Part shown: piece by piece, positions 11,356 to 23,300 of the stretch
Layout: every line of letters begins with the position of its first letter
How positions within the stretch are numbered: the stretch's first letter is position 1
Assembly (NCBI RefSeq): GCF_042453785.1
Contig: NC_091663.1
Coordinates: 23,458,501-23,522,500, forward strand
Length of the DNA stretch: 64,000 nucleotides
DNA from: Malus domestica
Taxonomy: Eukaryota; Streptophyta; Magnoliopsida; Rosales; Rosaceae
Direction of reading: 5' to 3'
Translations under genes and position numbers: made by a program
Notes under the pieces: model-generated
What the model saw: the letters and a program-made list of their open reading frames with translations, nothing else
Told to the model about the DNA's origin: nothing
Database searches by the model: none

Positions 11356-12948
11356 GAGAGGGCCTTCATTCCTTGCTTCTTAGATCCATGGATTTTTTGG
11401 ATGAGGATGGTTGAAAGGATTCTCCAAGTTTCCAAAATTGAGAACCTCTAATTTTTCCACACCAAGGAAGGACTTGAAGAAGAGATGAGTGACCTAGAGG
11501 AAGTAAGATTGTTAGCTAAAATCCTCTAGGGTGGCCGGCCTCTTAGAGAGAAAGGGAGAGACATTGTGTTCTCATTTTTCTCTAAAAGAAACCCTAATGA
11601 AGAAAAGGCTATAAAGTCATATTTATACCTACCTTCATTGGAGTGGCAAACTTGTAATAAGTCCAAAACACACTCATTTATCAATATGGCCGGCCATAGG
11701 GTGTTATTGGGTTGTTTGGGCCTTTGTGAATATTTAGTCATTAAGTTGTCATACAACTTAAGTCAATGGCCTTGACGTTCGAAGCCCATTGGGCCTTGAG
11801 GCCCAAAACTAACCCGAGGTCTTTAACGAACTTTATTTGTTTGATTAATTAACATATTAATTAATCATTGCCATAAATAATTAAACCATTTAATTATCCT
11901 TACTCATCTCCGTTGTTTCTTCAATCTCTACCTTACACGGTGTACGATCCATTAGGTTCTTTTTAGCGAGGCAGTGGGCGATTAGAACTCTTTCAAATCG
12001 ATTGTGAATTGACACTTACTTTCAATTTTCCTTTTAGTGTTTATACACGTTTAGGGCTTCCACAAACCATGAGTAACACCTAACAGTATGTCATGGTTAC
12101 CCAAGCTAATCAGAAGAGGTGGATAACCTATTCAGTTTAGGATTACAATGCAATACGGTCTTTTTCTAATACAATACTCTTGACCACATTGTTTGGTTTG
12201 ATAGTTTATTCATGTCTACTATCCAATGTGATTTATTTACTTATATGATTACTTTGAATGTGATTTGGAACGACTTCCTAAATCTCATTCATACTCTGGC
12301 CAGAGATTCTTAATCATATCATAGAGTATTCTCCCTCAAACGGTTTGAAGGTTAGAGATCCCTTGTTGCGCATTCACTTGCCTCCATGGCTAAGTGGCTT
12401 AACCCCAACTATGCCGTGGACACCTCTGACAGAGTGACTTTGACATAGTCAAAGATCAAAGACTTAACCACAAGACAACTATGATGCCTCAGGTCAAAGG
12501 ACTACTTTGCATTATCCCAACCATGAGTTCTCATGTGACATGAGTATGAGAACTCCTCGTTGATCGTGTTCAGTGGACTCATTCTCTATTGAGCACCTAC
12601 ATTCTTGTCTTGGTGTCAATCACATCAATGACTCGAGGCCAGTCACTCTCCCTGAGAGAAGACACAGCACGTACTATTCTTAACGAACTGTCAATGCCCA
12701 ATTGGCAATCCTATGATCAGGAACGTTTAGGATATGTATACGAAAGAGAATGGTCTCATGAATCTAACTTCTTTAAATTACATTCTCCTAAGTACATATT
12801 CCTTGGACTTATCATTTAAGCATATAACATTTATATGAGACGGCTTAAAACAATAATCTTTGCCCTTGATATTAAACTAGATTAGTTTAACATGTGAAAT
12901 GTCCATAAAGTATCATCATATGAATGGTTTTAGGGCACATTTCCAACA
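11356..12948. repeat. 1.59-kb direct repeat, copy 2 (inside LTR insertion)
   Basis: This is the second copy of the 9765-11353 unit. By eye the two differ by a few percent, including small indels, so the duplication is not brand new. Its right end is the right boundary of the whole insertion. Confidence 0.85.
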
Positions 12949-13020
12949 ATTCCCACCGGTTGAATGATTTGTTTCTTTATTTGATTTTGGCAGCATACCA
13001 TACTTGTGCTTGAAGTTGCT

Positions 13021-13385
13021 ACAAATAATAATAATGAAATTATTAGGTAACAAATAAATAATACAAACAAATAATAATAATGAAATTATTAGGTAACAAA
13101 TAAATAATACAAACCAATAATAGTAATGAAATTAGGTCACAAATAAATAATGCAAACAAATAATAATAATAATGAAATTAGGTAACAAATAAATAATAAT
13201 AATGAAATTATTAGGTAACAAATAAATAATACAAACAAATAATAATAATGAAATTAGGTCACAAATAAATAATGCAAACAAATAATAATAATAATGAAAT
13301 TAAGTAACAAATAAATAATACAAACAAATAATTATAATCAAATTAGGTAACAAAATAATAATACAAACAAATAATTATAATATAT
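13021..13385. repeat. AT-rich minisatellite in Harbinger Myb-like gene intron
   Basis: About six imperfect units of roughly 55-60 bp built from 'aataataatgaaatta', 'ggtaacaaataaataa' and 'tacaaacaa' phrases. It occupies the intron between the two exons of the minus-strand Myb/SANT-like pseudogene. Confidence 0.8.
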
Positions 13386-14848
13386 TCTTACTTCATCCGC
13401 ATAATTTGCCCCACTTCGAACATTACTACTAGCTTGTGTCAAGGCATCTCTCCACGTACTAAAGGAATGGCTAAGTATTTTCCAACAACTGGACATCGAT
13501 TCTTTGGTTCTTTTCCGACTCATTTGCTCAAGAAATTTGGTATGAATTAAACTCCACATTTCTCGCAACTGCATCTCATTACCCGTAAGGGAATTATGAG
13601 TAACTTCAACTCAGCTAGTGCACAACGCAACATCTTCAAGAAGCGACCAATTCGTACCTACATCAGTAGTCATTTTGTGGAAAAAAATTGGATTGAAACT
13701 TTGAGAGAAAGATAGGAATTTGATTGAAAGTAGTTGAGAAAATATGAAATTGTGGTGTAAGGTAGATGGAGAAGAAGTGGTATTTATAGAAAAGTAAAAA
13801 CAATTTTTTACAAATTTTTTTTCAGATTTTTACAATTTTTTAGGATTTTTTTCCATTTTTTTTTAATTTTTATTCAAATAATTAATCTTTACCATTGGAT
13901 TTTAAAAAATTTGAATTCCAACACTCCAGATTGTGCCACGTGTCACAACGGTAACTTTTCTTAATTTTAAAACTATTTTTTCTTTATTTATAAAACATAT
14001 TAATATCGACCGTTGATCTCAGATCGAACGGTTGATATTAAATAAGATTTTATTTTTATTTTTTTTACCGTTGAGATCCAACGATCCAAATTAATGAGCC
14101 GTTGAGATTGAATGGACCGTGGGAAGCCACGTGGCTTCCCAACGGTAACTGAGACCACTGTAAAAGTGGACTGCTTTTCTGAAAAGATGTCGGGCGACGC
14201 GCCCCCACGCACGAGTGGGGTGCACGCGCCTGACAGAAAAAAAAAAAAAAAAGGTTTGGAGCTCGGGCTTACGGGCTGTCAAAAGTTGACAGGCCTTCTG
14301 CTCGGGCCTTCTCAACAGCTCGGGCTCTTCAAGGCTGGAGTTGATTCACAGGGCCTCGGGCCCTTTCCTCTCCCCTGTCCCCCAGGCTACTCCCATGACT
14401 GGAGCTGCTCTAATGCCTTGGGCAGTTACTGTTCATTAAGGGGATTGAGTTGCCTATAGCCTAGGGGAGGTTATCAAAGCTGGAACTGCTCTCAACTCAG
14501 TCACCTCTGCCAACCTCCTATCGACATCGACCTCACCCACCTCACCGCGACGCCGTCGCTTCTCGATGTCAACTAGGGATGGGCAAATACCCATTGGTTA
14601 TGGATAACCGCGGTTATCCACCTATTTAAATTTGACGGTTATAGTTATGGGTAACCGTTTAGATAAATAAACGGTTATGGGTATAACCGTTTACCCGTGA
14701 AATTTAAATGGGCGGTTATGGGTATTACCCGCGGTTATAAACAGGTACCCATTTAACCGTTTATTTTAATATATGTAAAACTTAAAAAAAAAAAAGGTTT
14801 CTAATTAGGTTTAGTATCCCGAGATATATTTGGTTATAAGGGGCCATA

Positions 14849-14855
14849 TAATATA

Positions 14856-14874
<19 letters not shown>
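14849..14874. repeat. (TA)n microsatellite
   Basis: A (AT)n run of about 13 units inside the hAT-type element. Confidence 0.9.
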
Positions 14875-14886
<12 letters not shown>

Positions 14887-15069
14887 TTATGCCTCTCTTG
14901 AGAGAAAAATATAGTTGATAGAACAGGGCTAATGTTTAATATATGTGATTGAATGTGCTAAACCATTAGCGTGTTCGACAATTTTGTTTTGGAGTCTTTT
15001 GGAGCTTTGAACAATTTAAGATAATGATTACCTTGAGCATTTAGAAACATGTTATTATCAGATGATGAG

Positions 15070-15074
<5 letters not shown>

Positions 15075-15109
<35 letters not shown>
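15075..15109. repeat. (TA)n microsatellite
   Basis: A (AT)n run of about 17 units inside the hAT-type element. Confidence 0.9.
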
Positions 15110-15113
<4 letters not shown>

Positions 15114-15222
15114 CAAAATTAGAAATCAATTAAATGGCTTGGATCAATGAACATATGTTTCTAAATAAAAATCCAAATATTTATCAAATTAGCTTATTAG
15201 CAGATTGATGCATACTTACATG

Positions 15223-15225
<3 letters not shown>

Positions 15226-15281
<56 letters not shown>

Positions 15282-15300
15282 GTGTGTGTGTGTGTGTGTG
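15226..15300. repeat. Compound (TA)n(TG)n microsatellite
   Basis: A long (TA)n run of over 20 units followed by a (TG)n run of about 9 units. Likely polymorphic. Confidence 0.9.
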
Positions 15301-15692
15301 TACAATAATATTAATTAACCTACAACCATGCATGATTTTTCTAATAGTTAATATAAAAACTTATAACGGTATTTAATAGTTAGAAAAAAGAAAATTATGA
15401 CAAATTTCTTTTTAATTTTCAAGTTGTTAAAAAAATAGGTAGACGGGTAGAAAAAAAAAGTAAACGGGTAAATGGGTATACGGTTATGGGTAAATGGATA
15501 TACGGTTATGGATAAATGGGTATGCGGTTATGGGTATGATTAACCGTTTATAAACGATTATGGGTATGGGTATACCCGTTTATGTAAATACCTAACGGGG
15601 TAAACGGTTATGCGGGTAAAAGATTAAACGGTTATGGGTAAATAACCGCGGTTACCCGCCCGCCATAACCGTTGTCCATCCCTAATGTCGAC

Positions 15693-16257
15693 CTCACCCA
15701 CCTTGCTGTCACCCCTGCGAGTTTCCTCCTGCTGTCTCGACAACCGACCTCACCAACTATCTACACCACTCTTGTAATATATCAAGACAATTTGTGTATC
15801 ATTCAAAACGGAAGTATTAATGAAATTATAATAAGAACGGCAAGATAAAGCCTCTGCTCAAGTTTGATGCTGGGATAAAGGATTTAATTAAAAGACTTAC
15901 TTGGGCTGACCAACTGTTGACCCTAGAAATTCCATAACCTATGAGGCGCGCATGCTAAGTAACTAACGAGCTAACTACGTCTTTATGTGGATGGTTGTTG
16001 ATGTGGGTGTGCCGATTCGCAACTGAGCTCAGTCGGGCGAATGAGATGAATGTGGTGGTGCGGTAACGATAGCGCATGCTGACTTCTGCAGCAATCAACT
16101 TCGGCATAGGAAAGAATACTCTTGGCCTTGAGTTCTAAAACCTAAAGAAAATGTTTTGCAATTCACTACTAAGTTCAGGACCTTCTGCATCAGGTTCGGC
16201 CACATCAACTATGTTTGTTAAAATATTAAGTGTGCCGAACAGGAATCAAGTTGTAGG
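15693..16257. other. Non-coding stretch
   Basis: No gene seen. It carries moderately GC-rich text that seems to continue, past the solo LTR, at 17720 onward, so both sides belong to one older unidentified sequence. Confidence 0.4.
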
Positions 16258-17714
16258 TGATAGGATTTTTATCACATGCAAAAGTAGGGATAAAAACATT
16301 TAAAAATACTTGCAAGAGAACAATGTAGTTGTGGTATAAACTGCTTAAGTAATGTCGTTCTCCACAAGGATTGAATGAATCATTTGTATTTAAACTAATC
16401 CTTAGCTAATTATTTGAAACAAAGTTTCGAAAAGGTTGATTTTGGAATTTAAAATCACAAAAACAAATTTTAAATAAAAACAATTAAATAATTGGCAAAG
16501 TAAAATTTACTAAAAGAAAACGGTTTTGAAAATCAATTTAAGCACTAGGGTTCCGCCGTCACCAAGAACCATCCTATGCAATTTTACCAATTACTTATGA
16601 ATTTCCACATACATGCTTTGAAAGTTAGGTTTTCCTAATCCATATTTTCCTTGTGATGTTCAAGTGAAAACGTATATCTAACATGCAACTTTGATGTTCA
16701 GATCAAACATATACATGCAAGACTCATTAAGCTTTGTGAAAACCCTTTGAAAAACCATGCAACCCTTAAGAGCATGATGTTCGCCTTAAGTGAACTTATA
16801 ATTACTAATCACAAGAAGTCCTCCTCAATTTCAGGGTGATGTTCCAAAATAAATTGCATCAAATTACTTGTCTAAATACCCTAATGGTCGTGAATCATTA
16901 AGACAATTAGATAGTTTAAACATGGTGGTCAATAATTCAAAGCAAGCATGCATCCATTCATGAGTAAATTAATAAAATCACATATTCATTCTAAGGCTCA
17001 TGGCCTTGTCCGAGAAAAAGAACTAGTTACGCAAAATCATAATAAAAATTAAAGAAGATGTCATTAACTAGAAAAGGGGTTGAAAACACCTTGTAGGTAA
17101 AAAGTCTGAAATTCTCCAAAGCTTTACTAAGTTCTCTCAATGTGGCGTATAGAACTTTAATGGCTAAAAAGCCTTATTTATACTACTACAAATTAAAATC
17201 CTTAGTGGAAAATGATTTTTAAAAACTAAGAAATATAATAGCTAAAGGATAACTTAAAAATATAATCCAAATCTTGCTAGGAAATCTGCCCAATAGAGAA
17301 ATAGCCACGTTTCTAGACCTTCAAGGCTCCAAAATAGGCCCAAAACGACTTGAATTAAAGATAAGGACCTCCTCTTCAAGTTTCAACAAGAGCCCAAGTC
17401 CAAATCCATCATCTTCTAGCCCAAAAGTCGCAAATAAACTTTGTAACTCAATTTACCAGCACCGCACGCTGGGCACAAATCAATCTGCCCACGATCAGAT
17501 GCTTGGGGATAAAATTATGAAATTTTGATACAACCTTCTTGACATACTTACAAACCCTCCATAATTGGAACCACTCAAAAATTTCACCGTTTGATTACTT
17601 TATGGTCAAAATGGATTCACACGTCCTACATTGAAAATACATAACAAAACATCAAAATCTCGTCAAAATATACTAAGAATAGGGGAAAATATATAGTGCA
17701 AAATTGACTCATCA
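16258..17714 (-). mobile_element. Solo LTR with perfect GTAGG target duplication
   Basis: The segment starts TGATAGGATTTTTATCAC and ends ...TTGACTCATCA, i.e. TG...CA ends, and is flanked by GTAGG on both sides (16253-16257, 17715-17719). Length is 1457 bp. No internal coding region, primer-binding site or second LTR is present, so this is a solo LTR left by LTR-LTR recombination. The strand is given as minus because the TGATGAGTCAATTTTGC end looks like an LTR 5' start; that choice is weak. The ORF at 17274-17528 inside it is not a gene. Confidence 0.8.
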
Positions 17715-17719
17715 GTAGG

Positions 17720-18984
17720 GACGAAAGATACTCTAAGGAGGTGAGTGTATTTATGGTAAAAGTGGTTTTGGTCGTTTGAATGTTGAATTCTGAAATGCAC
17801 TTATGAAAAGGAGATGAATGTTTTACGATAAAAGTGGTTTAGTCGTCTAAATGCTTAACTCTAAAATGCACTTATGAGCAACTACTTATAGAACACCTCA
17901 CTTCGCAGGGTATACTGATGAAGTGACCTGTTTCGGTGAAAGAATCAAAGACTCTTCGTTAGCTGAGACTTAGGATAAATAATCAACCGAAATAGAAGTA
18001 GTGTTGTTTAACCAAACTGAAGTTACTCCTAGACTAACTAATTCTACATTTCCAAAGATGTTCAACCAAACTGAATTTGTGCTTACAGAGGTTAGTGAAG
18101 CAGATAGTGTTTTTCTCAGAATATGAGATGGTTTTATGTAAAGTGTTTGTTTGTGTGTTGAGTTGGAGGTCCTCTCTATATTGTAAACCACTTCTATTTA
18201 TAAGGGTTAATTTCGTGATGACCAAGTCTGCTGAGTGGTACAACTCTATCAAGACAATGATTCCTTAGCACTTATCTCATCAAACCCCTTTCTTGTCGAG
18301 ACTGTATCTCTACCTAGTCTCGACCTCTTCAACTTGGACTAGATTCTGAACCTAGTCTTTGATTCTTGGAATCATTCAAATCTTATCAAAACTCATTCTG
18401 ATCCTTCAAAATTTCTAATTAATATAGGACTCAACCGAGTTACACCTAAATCTGATCCTTTAGCAATCTCAATTCCACTAGGATTCGTTTCATCTGGACC
18501 CAAATCCTTGATTTCGGGGGCCCAAACACTAAGATACACAATCCATTCAACTATGCTATGTTTTATTTTATTTTTTTATTTTTTATTTTTTTTTGTTGTT
18601 ACTCACCCTGAGAATAGTTAAACAAAGAACTCATATTTTTGTTAATCTTCTTTGCTCCCTCTACTTCTGCTAGCTCTATATGTGTCTCCATCTTCAAATA
18701 ATCACTCCATATTTCCTAAATTTTGTTTCCTTCCTTTTCGTTCCAAATGACCAATTTTCAGATTGATATATTAAAAAAATTTAGGTAAAAAAAAAAAACG
18801 AACTGAACCCATACCGAGTTGGATAACAAAAGCTTAAACAATAATTTTGGTTCAGTTTTCAATTCCAACAAAAAATTGAACTGATTGGAATCGAAATCAC
18901 CCTTACTTCTTAAAGAAGCACATAACAGAAAACACTTCGAAAATTTGACAAAGTTAGAATAAAAAATTACATTGGTTCGATGAT
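17720..18984. other. Non-coding stretch
   Basis: No supported gene. It contains a short near-repeat (about 17745-17800 versus 17818-17870, both with 'aaaagtggtt' and 'aaatgcacttatgag') and T-rich tracts at 18560-18600. The overlapping short ORFs at 17970-18268 have no recognisable domain. Confidence 0.4.
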
Positions 18985-19680
18985 TGAAGGGGCATTTTTC
19001 CTTGTCGTTGGCCTATTTGGGCCTTTTGTTACAAGCTGTCATGTACAACTTAAATACAAGCCAATCAGCCTAGAAAACCAAAAAGACCCATTTCAGCATT
19101 GTATGCTCTTTTAATTTACTAAACCTTTTTTTTTTTTTATAACAAATTTACCATAAAAACATCCGTCAATGTGTTAAGGATAAATTAATTTACTCATCTC
19201 CATTGATTTTTCCAAACTTAAGCTTATGATTGTGTGAGCCATTAGATTCTAGCTGGCGAGGTTTTGAGCAATAAAATTCTTATTAATTGATTATGTATTA
19301 AAAGTACTAATAATTCTCCATTTTATGATAACTGGTTATGGTTAATTCGCATGGCTCGTACTATATCATGGTTACTTAAGCTAAGAAAAATGATACATAA
19401 TTTATTTAGTTGGAATTGCAATGCAATACAATCTCTTTATAATTCATTACTCTTAACCACATTACTAGTGCACTAAACAAACCCGTGTCGATCCCCTAAT
19501 GTGAATTCTCAAGTCCATATTATTCACATGAATATGATCGAAACTCTTAATCATATTCAAACACTTTGACCGGTGATTCCTAAATCATATCTTAGAGCAT
19601 TTACTCTTTACCACAAGTACAGATTCCTCATTTCCTTCTTGTACGTTCTCATTCCTTGTTGGTTGAGTTTTTATGTGTAC
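18985..19680. repeat. Decayed copy of the LTR family seen at 9298-12948
   Basis: This shares ordered phrases with the 1.59-kb LTR unit: 'ggcctatttgggcctttt', 'catggttacttaagctaa', 'aatgcaatac', 'cttgaccacatt'-like text and 'catatcttagagcat'. Divergence is high and the ends are not visible. Confidence 0.55.
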
Positions 19681-20384
19681 GTCTTTTTTTCATTCAGTGC
19701 AGTTTCTCATGTGATCTAATCCAAGCAAGGTTTTCCTATAAGCTACTCTTTTATACATGCTACATACTCTTGTCCAAAATTTCTACACATTTCCATCAAG
19801 AACATTAATGCACAACTTTCTAAACGCATTCAAAAACAAAACATACCAAAGAGACTCTCATACTGATAACGTGTTGTAAAATAAGCATAACATGGGTGCC
19901 TGCGAGTGCGAGGCGGGATCCAGTAGGCATATACCTTGCATAACATTCAATTCTATGGAGCAAAACTCAAAACATTGTTGCTACCCAACACAATACAAAT
20001 GAAAAGTTGTAGCATGCAGAAATAAAAGGGAAACTATACCTACTGCAACTAGCTTCCATATTTACAGGATCATTTATGTGCTCCACCTTAATCGCTTAAC
20101 ATTACCAAATCACCGGATGTTACGAGTCGATTCTGGAATTTACAAGCACTTTGTGAAGCTAATATATATGACAAATGCATAAAACTCATTGAAAACATCA
20201 TGCACCTCACAGAGCCGCAACACGATCTAATTATCGGAATCCTTCACTTCGTAACATTCTCATTTATTAAAATAGCTAAGACAATGCTTCTACAAACAAC
20301 GTGGAAAAGAAGCAAACATGCACCTCTGTTAACCAAATTTGAAGAAGAAATTTTTTTCGAGGCTCTTTAAGCACATCAGGCCTC

Positions 20385-23300
20385 CTATTTTGCGCGCTTT
20401 GACGCGTCACCAAAAACCTCAGTGTAACATATTGGGCAAGCCTGATACAAGAAATACTTGTCAGCTAAAATTGAGGCATTGCTGATACAACTCCAATAGG
20501 TTATAAACACCAATATATTCCCCTTAAAAAATTAACAACAGCTTGCCTTGTTGATGCTAAGCCATCTGGTCCCACAACCAGCATGATAGAGGTGTTTGCA
20601 CGGTAGAGCAATCCGCCGGTCCCCTCGTTTATATTCCATCTGGCAAATCACACATCTACATCCAACAAGGGGAATACAAGTAAATATGAAGTACATTTGG
20701 AAAGCTGCTCATACAATAGATGGCCTTTACAATCAACAGATGGCATATGAAATGAAAGGCCTCTCGGTAGGAAGCACAGAAAGATCCCAATAACTTCTAA
20801 TAGGGGATGGGAACTAAATTGAAAAAATTACTCACCAATATGTAATTATGAGTATTCATCAATTTGAAACCACTAAATTTACCAAAATTCTATCCCATCC
20901 AATATTGTCGTCTCTGTATATTTTTCAAAGCAAACCACAAAATTGCATAAGACCCAAGTAGGTCACTGAAGTATGCAGCTGAAGAGCTAAAATCCAATCC
21001 CTACTTTTACGCTCCACAGTGCCAATACATGAAAAATCTAAAGTCATGCCCAAAGTTTACTTCAACATCCTACTGAAAAATGATCCAACATTTTATATCC
21101 TTGTGCAAAGAGAACCATTCGAGACTCATAAAATCATACAACCTGCTACAATACCTACCTTCACTCCCCAAGTAATCAATGTTCTATATGTTCTCCACAG
21201 AACACCCTACTAATGTAAACAGCACAATCCAGGACATTGAGATTTGAGCAAGGGAAAAAGTTGTTCTTGCAAAAATCAGTAGATAATAAACTTCCCACTT
21301 CTATGTTTAACCAAAAGAGATTCCATAAAACAGGACTTCAGAGAGAGAGAGAGTAATCACATTTTATCAAACGAACAACAAATAAGGGCAATGTATACCT
21401 CTCGTCTCGTGATTTCTTTCTCGAGAAAAAGCTGCATTTGTACTTCGAGATTGGAAGCAAGGAGATCTGATCTTGGGAGAGACCTCGATTTTGAGTGCCA
21501 ACTGTCTCACCTAACTCAAGTAATTCCTGAACGTAAAGAACATTGTCAGTAACATTATACCAAATATATGTTAAGAAGCAAAATCATAAGCATGCAAATA
21601 AAAGGTTTTTAGTAAGCACTAGATGTTCCCATACGACACGACATTACAGACATACAACTACTAAAACTACCATCACAACTCGAGAACATTGTTCTACTTC
21701 AGAGATTCACTCACTAACGATTATATAGTAGGGTCCCCACCATGAATACAACTCTATAGCCAGATCCAAAGTCACATCGACAAGTGAAAGTCAGAGACTT
21801 AAGAAATTTGCAAGAATCTCCTCATTAAGAACAGAAATTACAAAAGGAGCCGTGCAATGATTGTTTAGCACACAAACAATCCTCCTTAAAATGAAGTAAA
21901 TCTGTACCACCAAGAAAACATACACAAAACACAATTTAAATTTCCAAAGCTAGGGTGGTAGATTGAATTTGTTCCAGTATAAACCATGGCTAGCGTATCC
22001 ATTTGTTATCATAAAATCTAAACAATACCTAATCCAGAGAAATGTTAAACAACAATTCAAAAAATAAGACAGATTACTTGAAATTATAATATAATTGTGT
22101 TATCCAAATTCTCAAGAGGAGAAGTGCAATTAGCTCTAACCTCGTAACTCATGATGTCAGGATCAATGTTGTCTTGCCAAATAACCTGCATATTTCACAG
22201 AAAATGCTCCAACTTAGTAATCTATTGAGCTCATTTTGTTTCACATAAAAAGTTTGAAAATGATAATGATGTAGAGAAAAATTCCAGGTATAAAAGCTTT
22301 GGTAAAGGTAATTTTGAAGTTATCACTGGAAACCAGGAAAAGGCCGGCCAAGGCTGTGATGATTTACTCATCTAACACTTCCATTCATGTTAAGCCAATC
22401 AATTCTACTCAGCCTTCAATATAGGTGCCCGTGTGCACATTTGTTGCACATACGCATACATGAATGCATTCGTGGTTATATGTATATACATACATTTAGA
22501 GAAAGACCCAGAGTATGGAGAAATAAATACCTGGTAATCATCGGAATTTTGATGTCTCCGTGGGCCTGAAATGTAAAGGATGATACTTAGATTGATAGAA
22601 AATATTTGAGTCTCAAATATATAGAAGTGACTTGGAACAGACCATATGACATTGGGAGCAAAGAGGATAGAAATGGAGGAGTAAATAGCAGCCAAACCAA
22701 CAACTTTGGTTGGAAACATGTCTGTAGTACACAGTCCTTAAACATTGTAAGTTTATAATAAACAGTCACGGGGTAACAATCAGTGGTGCTACTCTACCTT
22801 TAGGCAACAATACGAAAAATGACAAACTTTATACCAATCAAACACGTAATTCTTATCTTCTTCTTCCCTAGAGGTATTATATAATTCATCTAACTCTATA
22901 AGTCACCACTAACATTACTTATTCTCTATGTCACTGGTCCCTCCAGGCCCGGTAATGTTTTAATCCACAATTTAGGAAAAATAGTAATAATAGAGAACGC
23001 TATTAGACTTTCCATAAACTGTGGAAACTCTATTGCCAGTGAACATACATGGTCACTTATTTGTTCAAAATAATAATTTTACCAGTCTTCACGGCTTCTT
23101 ACAGAAAAGAGAAAACCGCAGAGCATAATCATGAAACTCCTCACCACCTGCAGCATCCATCCCCACCCCAAGAGAAGAAAGGAGAAAAGCAACACTACTA
23201 ACTTACATTCTCTGGGATTGTGGCGTGTAGAAGTATTCACATTTCCTTCCCATTCTGAGTTCACAGCCACATTGTGTTCATTAGTCATTGTTGAAGCGCT

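Larger units (their letters stand above)
9298..12948 (-). mobile_element. Rearranged solo-LTR insertion with internal tandem duplications
   Basis: The insertion is bounded by TG...CA (left TGAAGGAAATT, right ...TTTCCAACA) and a perfect 5-bp duplication ATTCC (9293-9297, 12949-12953). On the minus strand the end is TGTTGGAAATGTGCCC, a start common in plant Ty1/copia LTRs. No gag-pol is present. It consists of a 225-bp unit repeated twice (9298-9520, 9528-9760) followed by a 1.59-kb unit repeated twice (9765-11353, 11356-12948). The simplest reading is one LTR of about 1.8 kb (9528-11353) whose two end parts were each tandemly duplicated. ORFs inside are mirror copies and not genes. Confidence 0.75.
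8616..13673 (-). pseudogene. Harbinger partner gene: Myb/SANT-like protein with NAM-associated C-terminus, disrupted
   Basis: This gene lies tail to tail with the transposase. It starts at the ATG at 13673. The first exon (to about 13390) encodes a trihelix/SANT-like DNA-binding region including SSCWKILSHSFSTWRDAL, with an in-frame TGA in place of a residue a short way in (near 13612). An intron of tandem AT-rich repeats follows, then a short exon ending near 12954 at KSFNRW. The next residues, ECWNIVKD, only resume at about 9296 because an LTR insertion with the target duplication ATTCC splits the exon. The C-terminal part (to 8616) is highly charged, with a Lys/Ser-rich basic segment and a Glu/Arg-rich coiled coil, and has a second in-frame TGA near 8826. 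Database entries for this family in plants are often mislabelled glutathione S-transferase T3-like. Confidence 0.85.
6127..14410. mobile_element. PIF/Harbinger DNA transposon, two-gene, degenerate
   Basis: Ends are GAGCAACTCCACCCATGG on the left and, read inward from the right, GAGCAGCTCCAGTCATGG. The flanking TAA on both sides (6124-6126, 14411-14413) is the 3-bp duplication typical of PIF/Harbinger. Inside are a DDE transposase pseudogene on + and, beyond it, a Myb/SANT-like protein pseudogene on -, the usual two-gene divergent or convergent set of this superfamily. An LTR insertion (9298-12948) accounts for about 3.65 kb, so the original element was about 4.6 kb. A further related end (inverted 'gagagcagttccag', near 14480) lies just outside to the right, which suggests insertion into or next to an older MITE relative. 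Confidence 0.85.
14574..15684. mobile_element. Non-autonomous hAT-type element with GGTTATGGGTA subterminal repeats
   Basis: The left end is TAGGGATGGGCAA and the right end, read inward, TAGGGATGGACAA. The 8-bp flanks ATGTCAAC (14566-14573) and ATGTCGAC (15685-15692) differ at one position. Both subterminal regions are crowded with GGTTATGGGTA/TACCCATAACC motifs, so the ends can fold on each other. The interior is AT-rich with long (TA)n tracts. No transposase is present. Confidence 0.85.

Noticed and set aside
10994..12819. Paired 76-codon ORFs at 10994 and 12589
   Set aside because: They are the same non-coding LTR sequence read in two copies of the 1.59-kb repeat.
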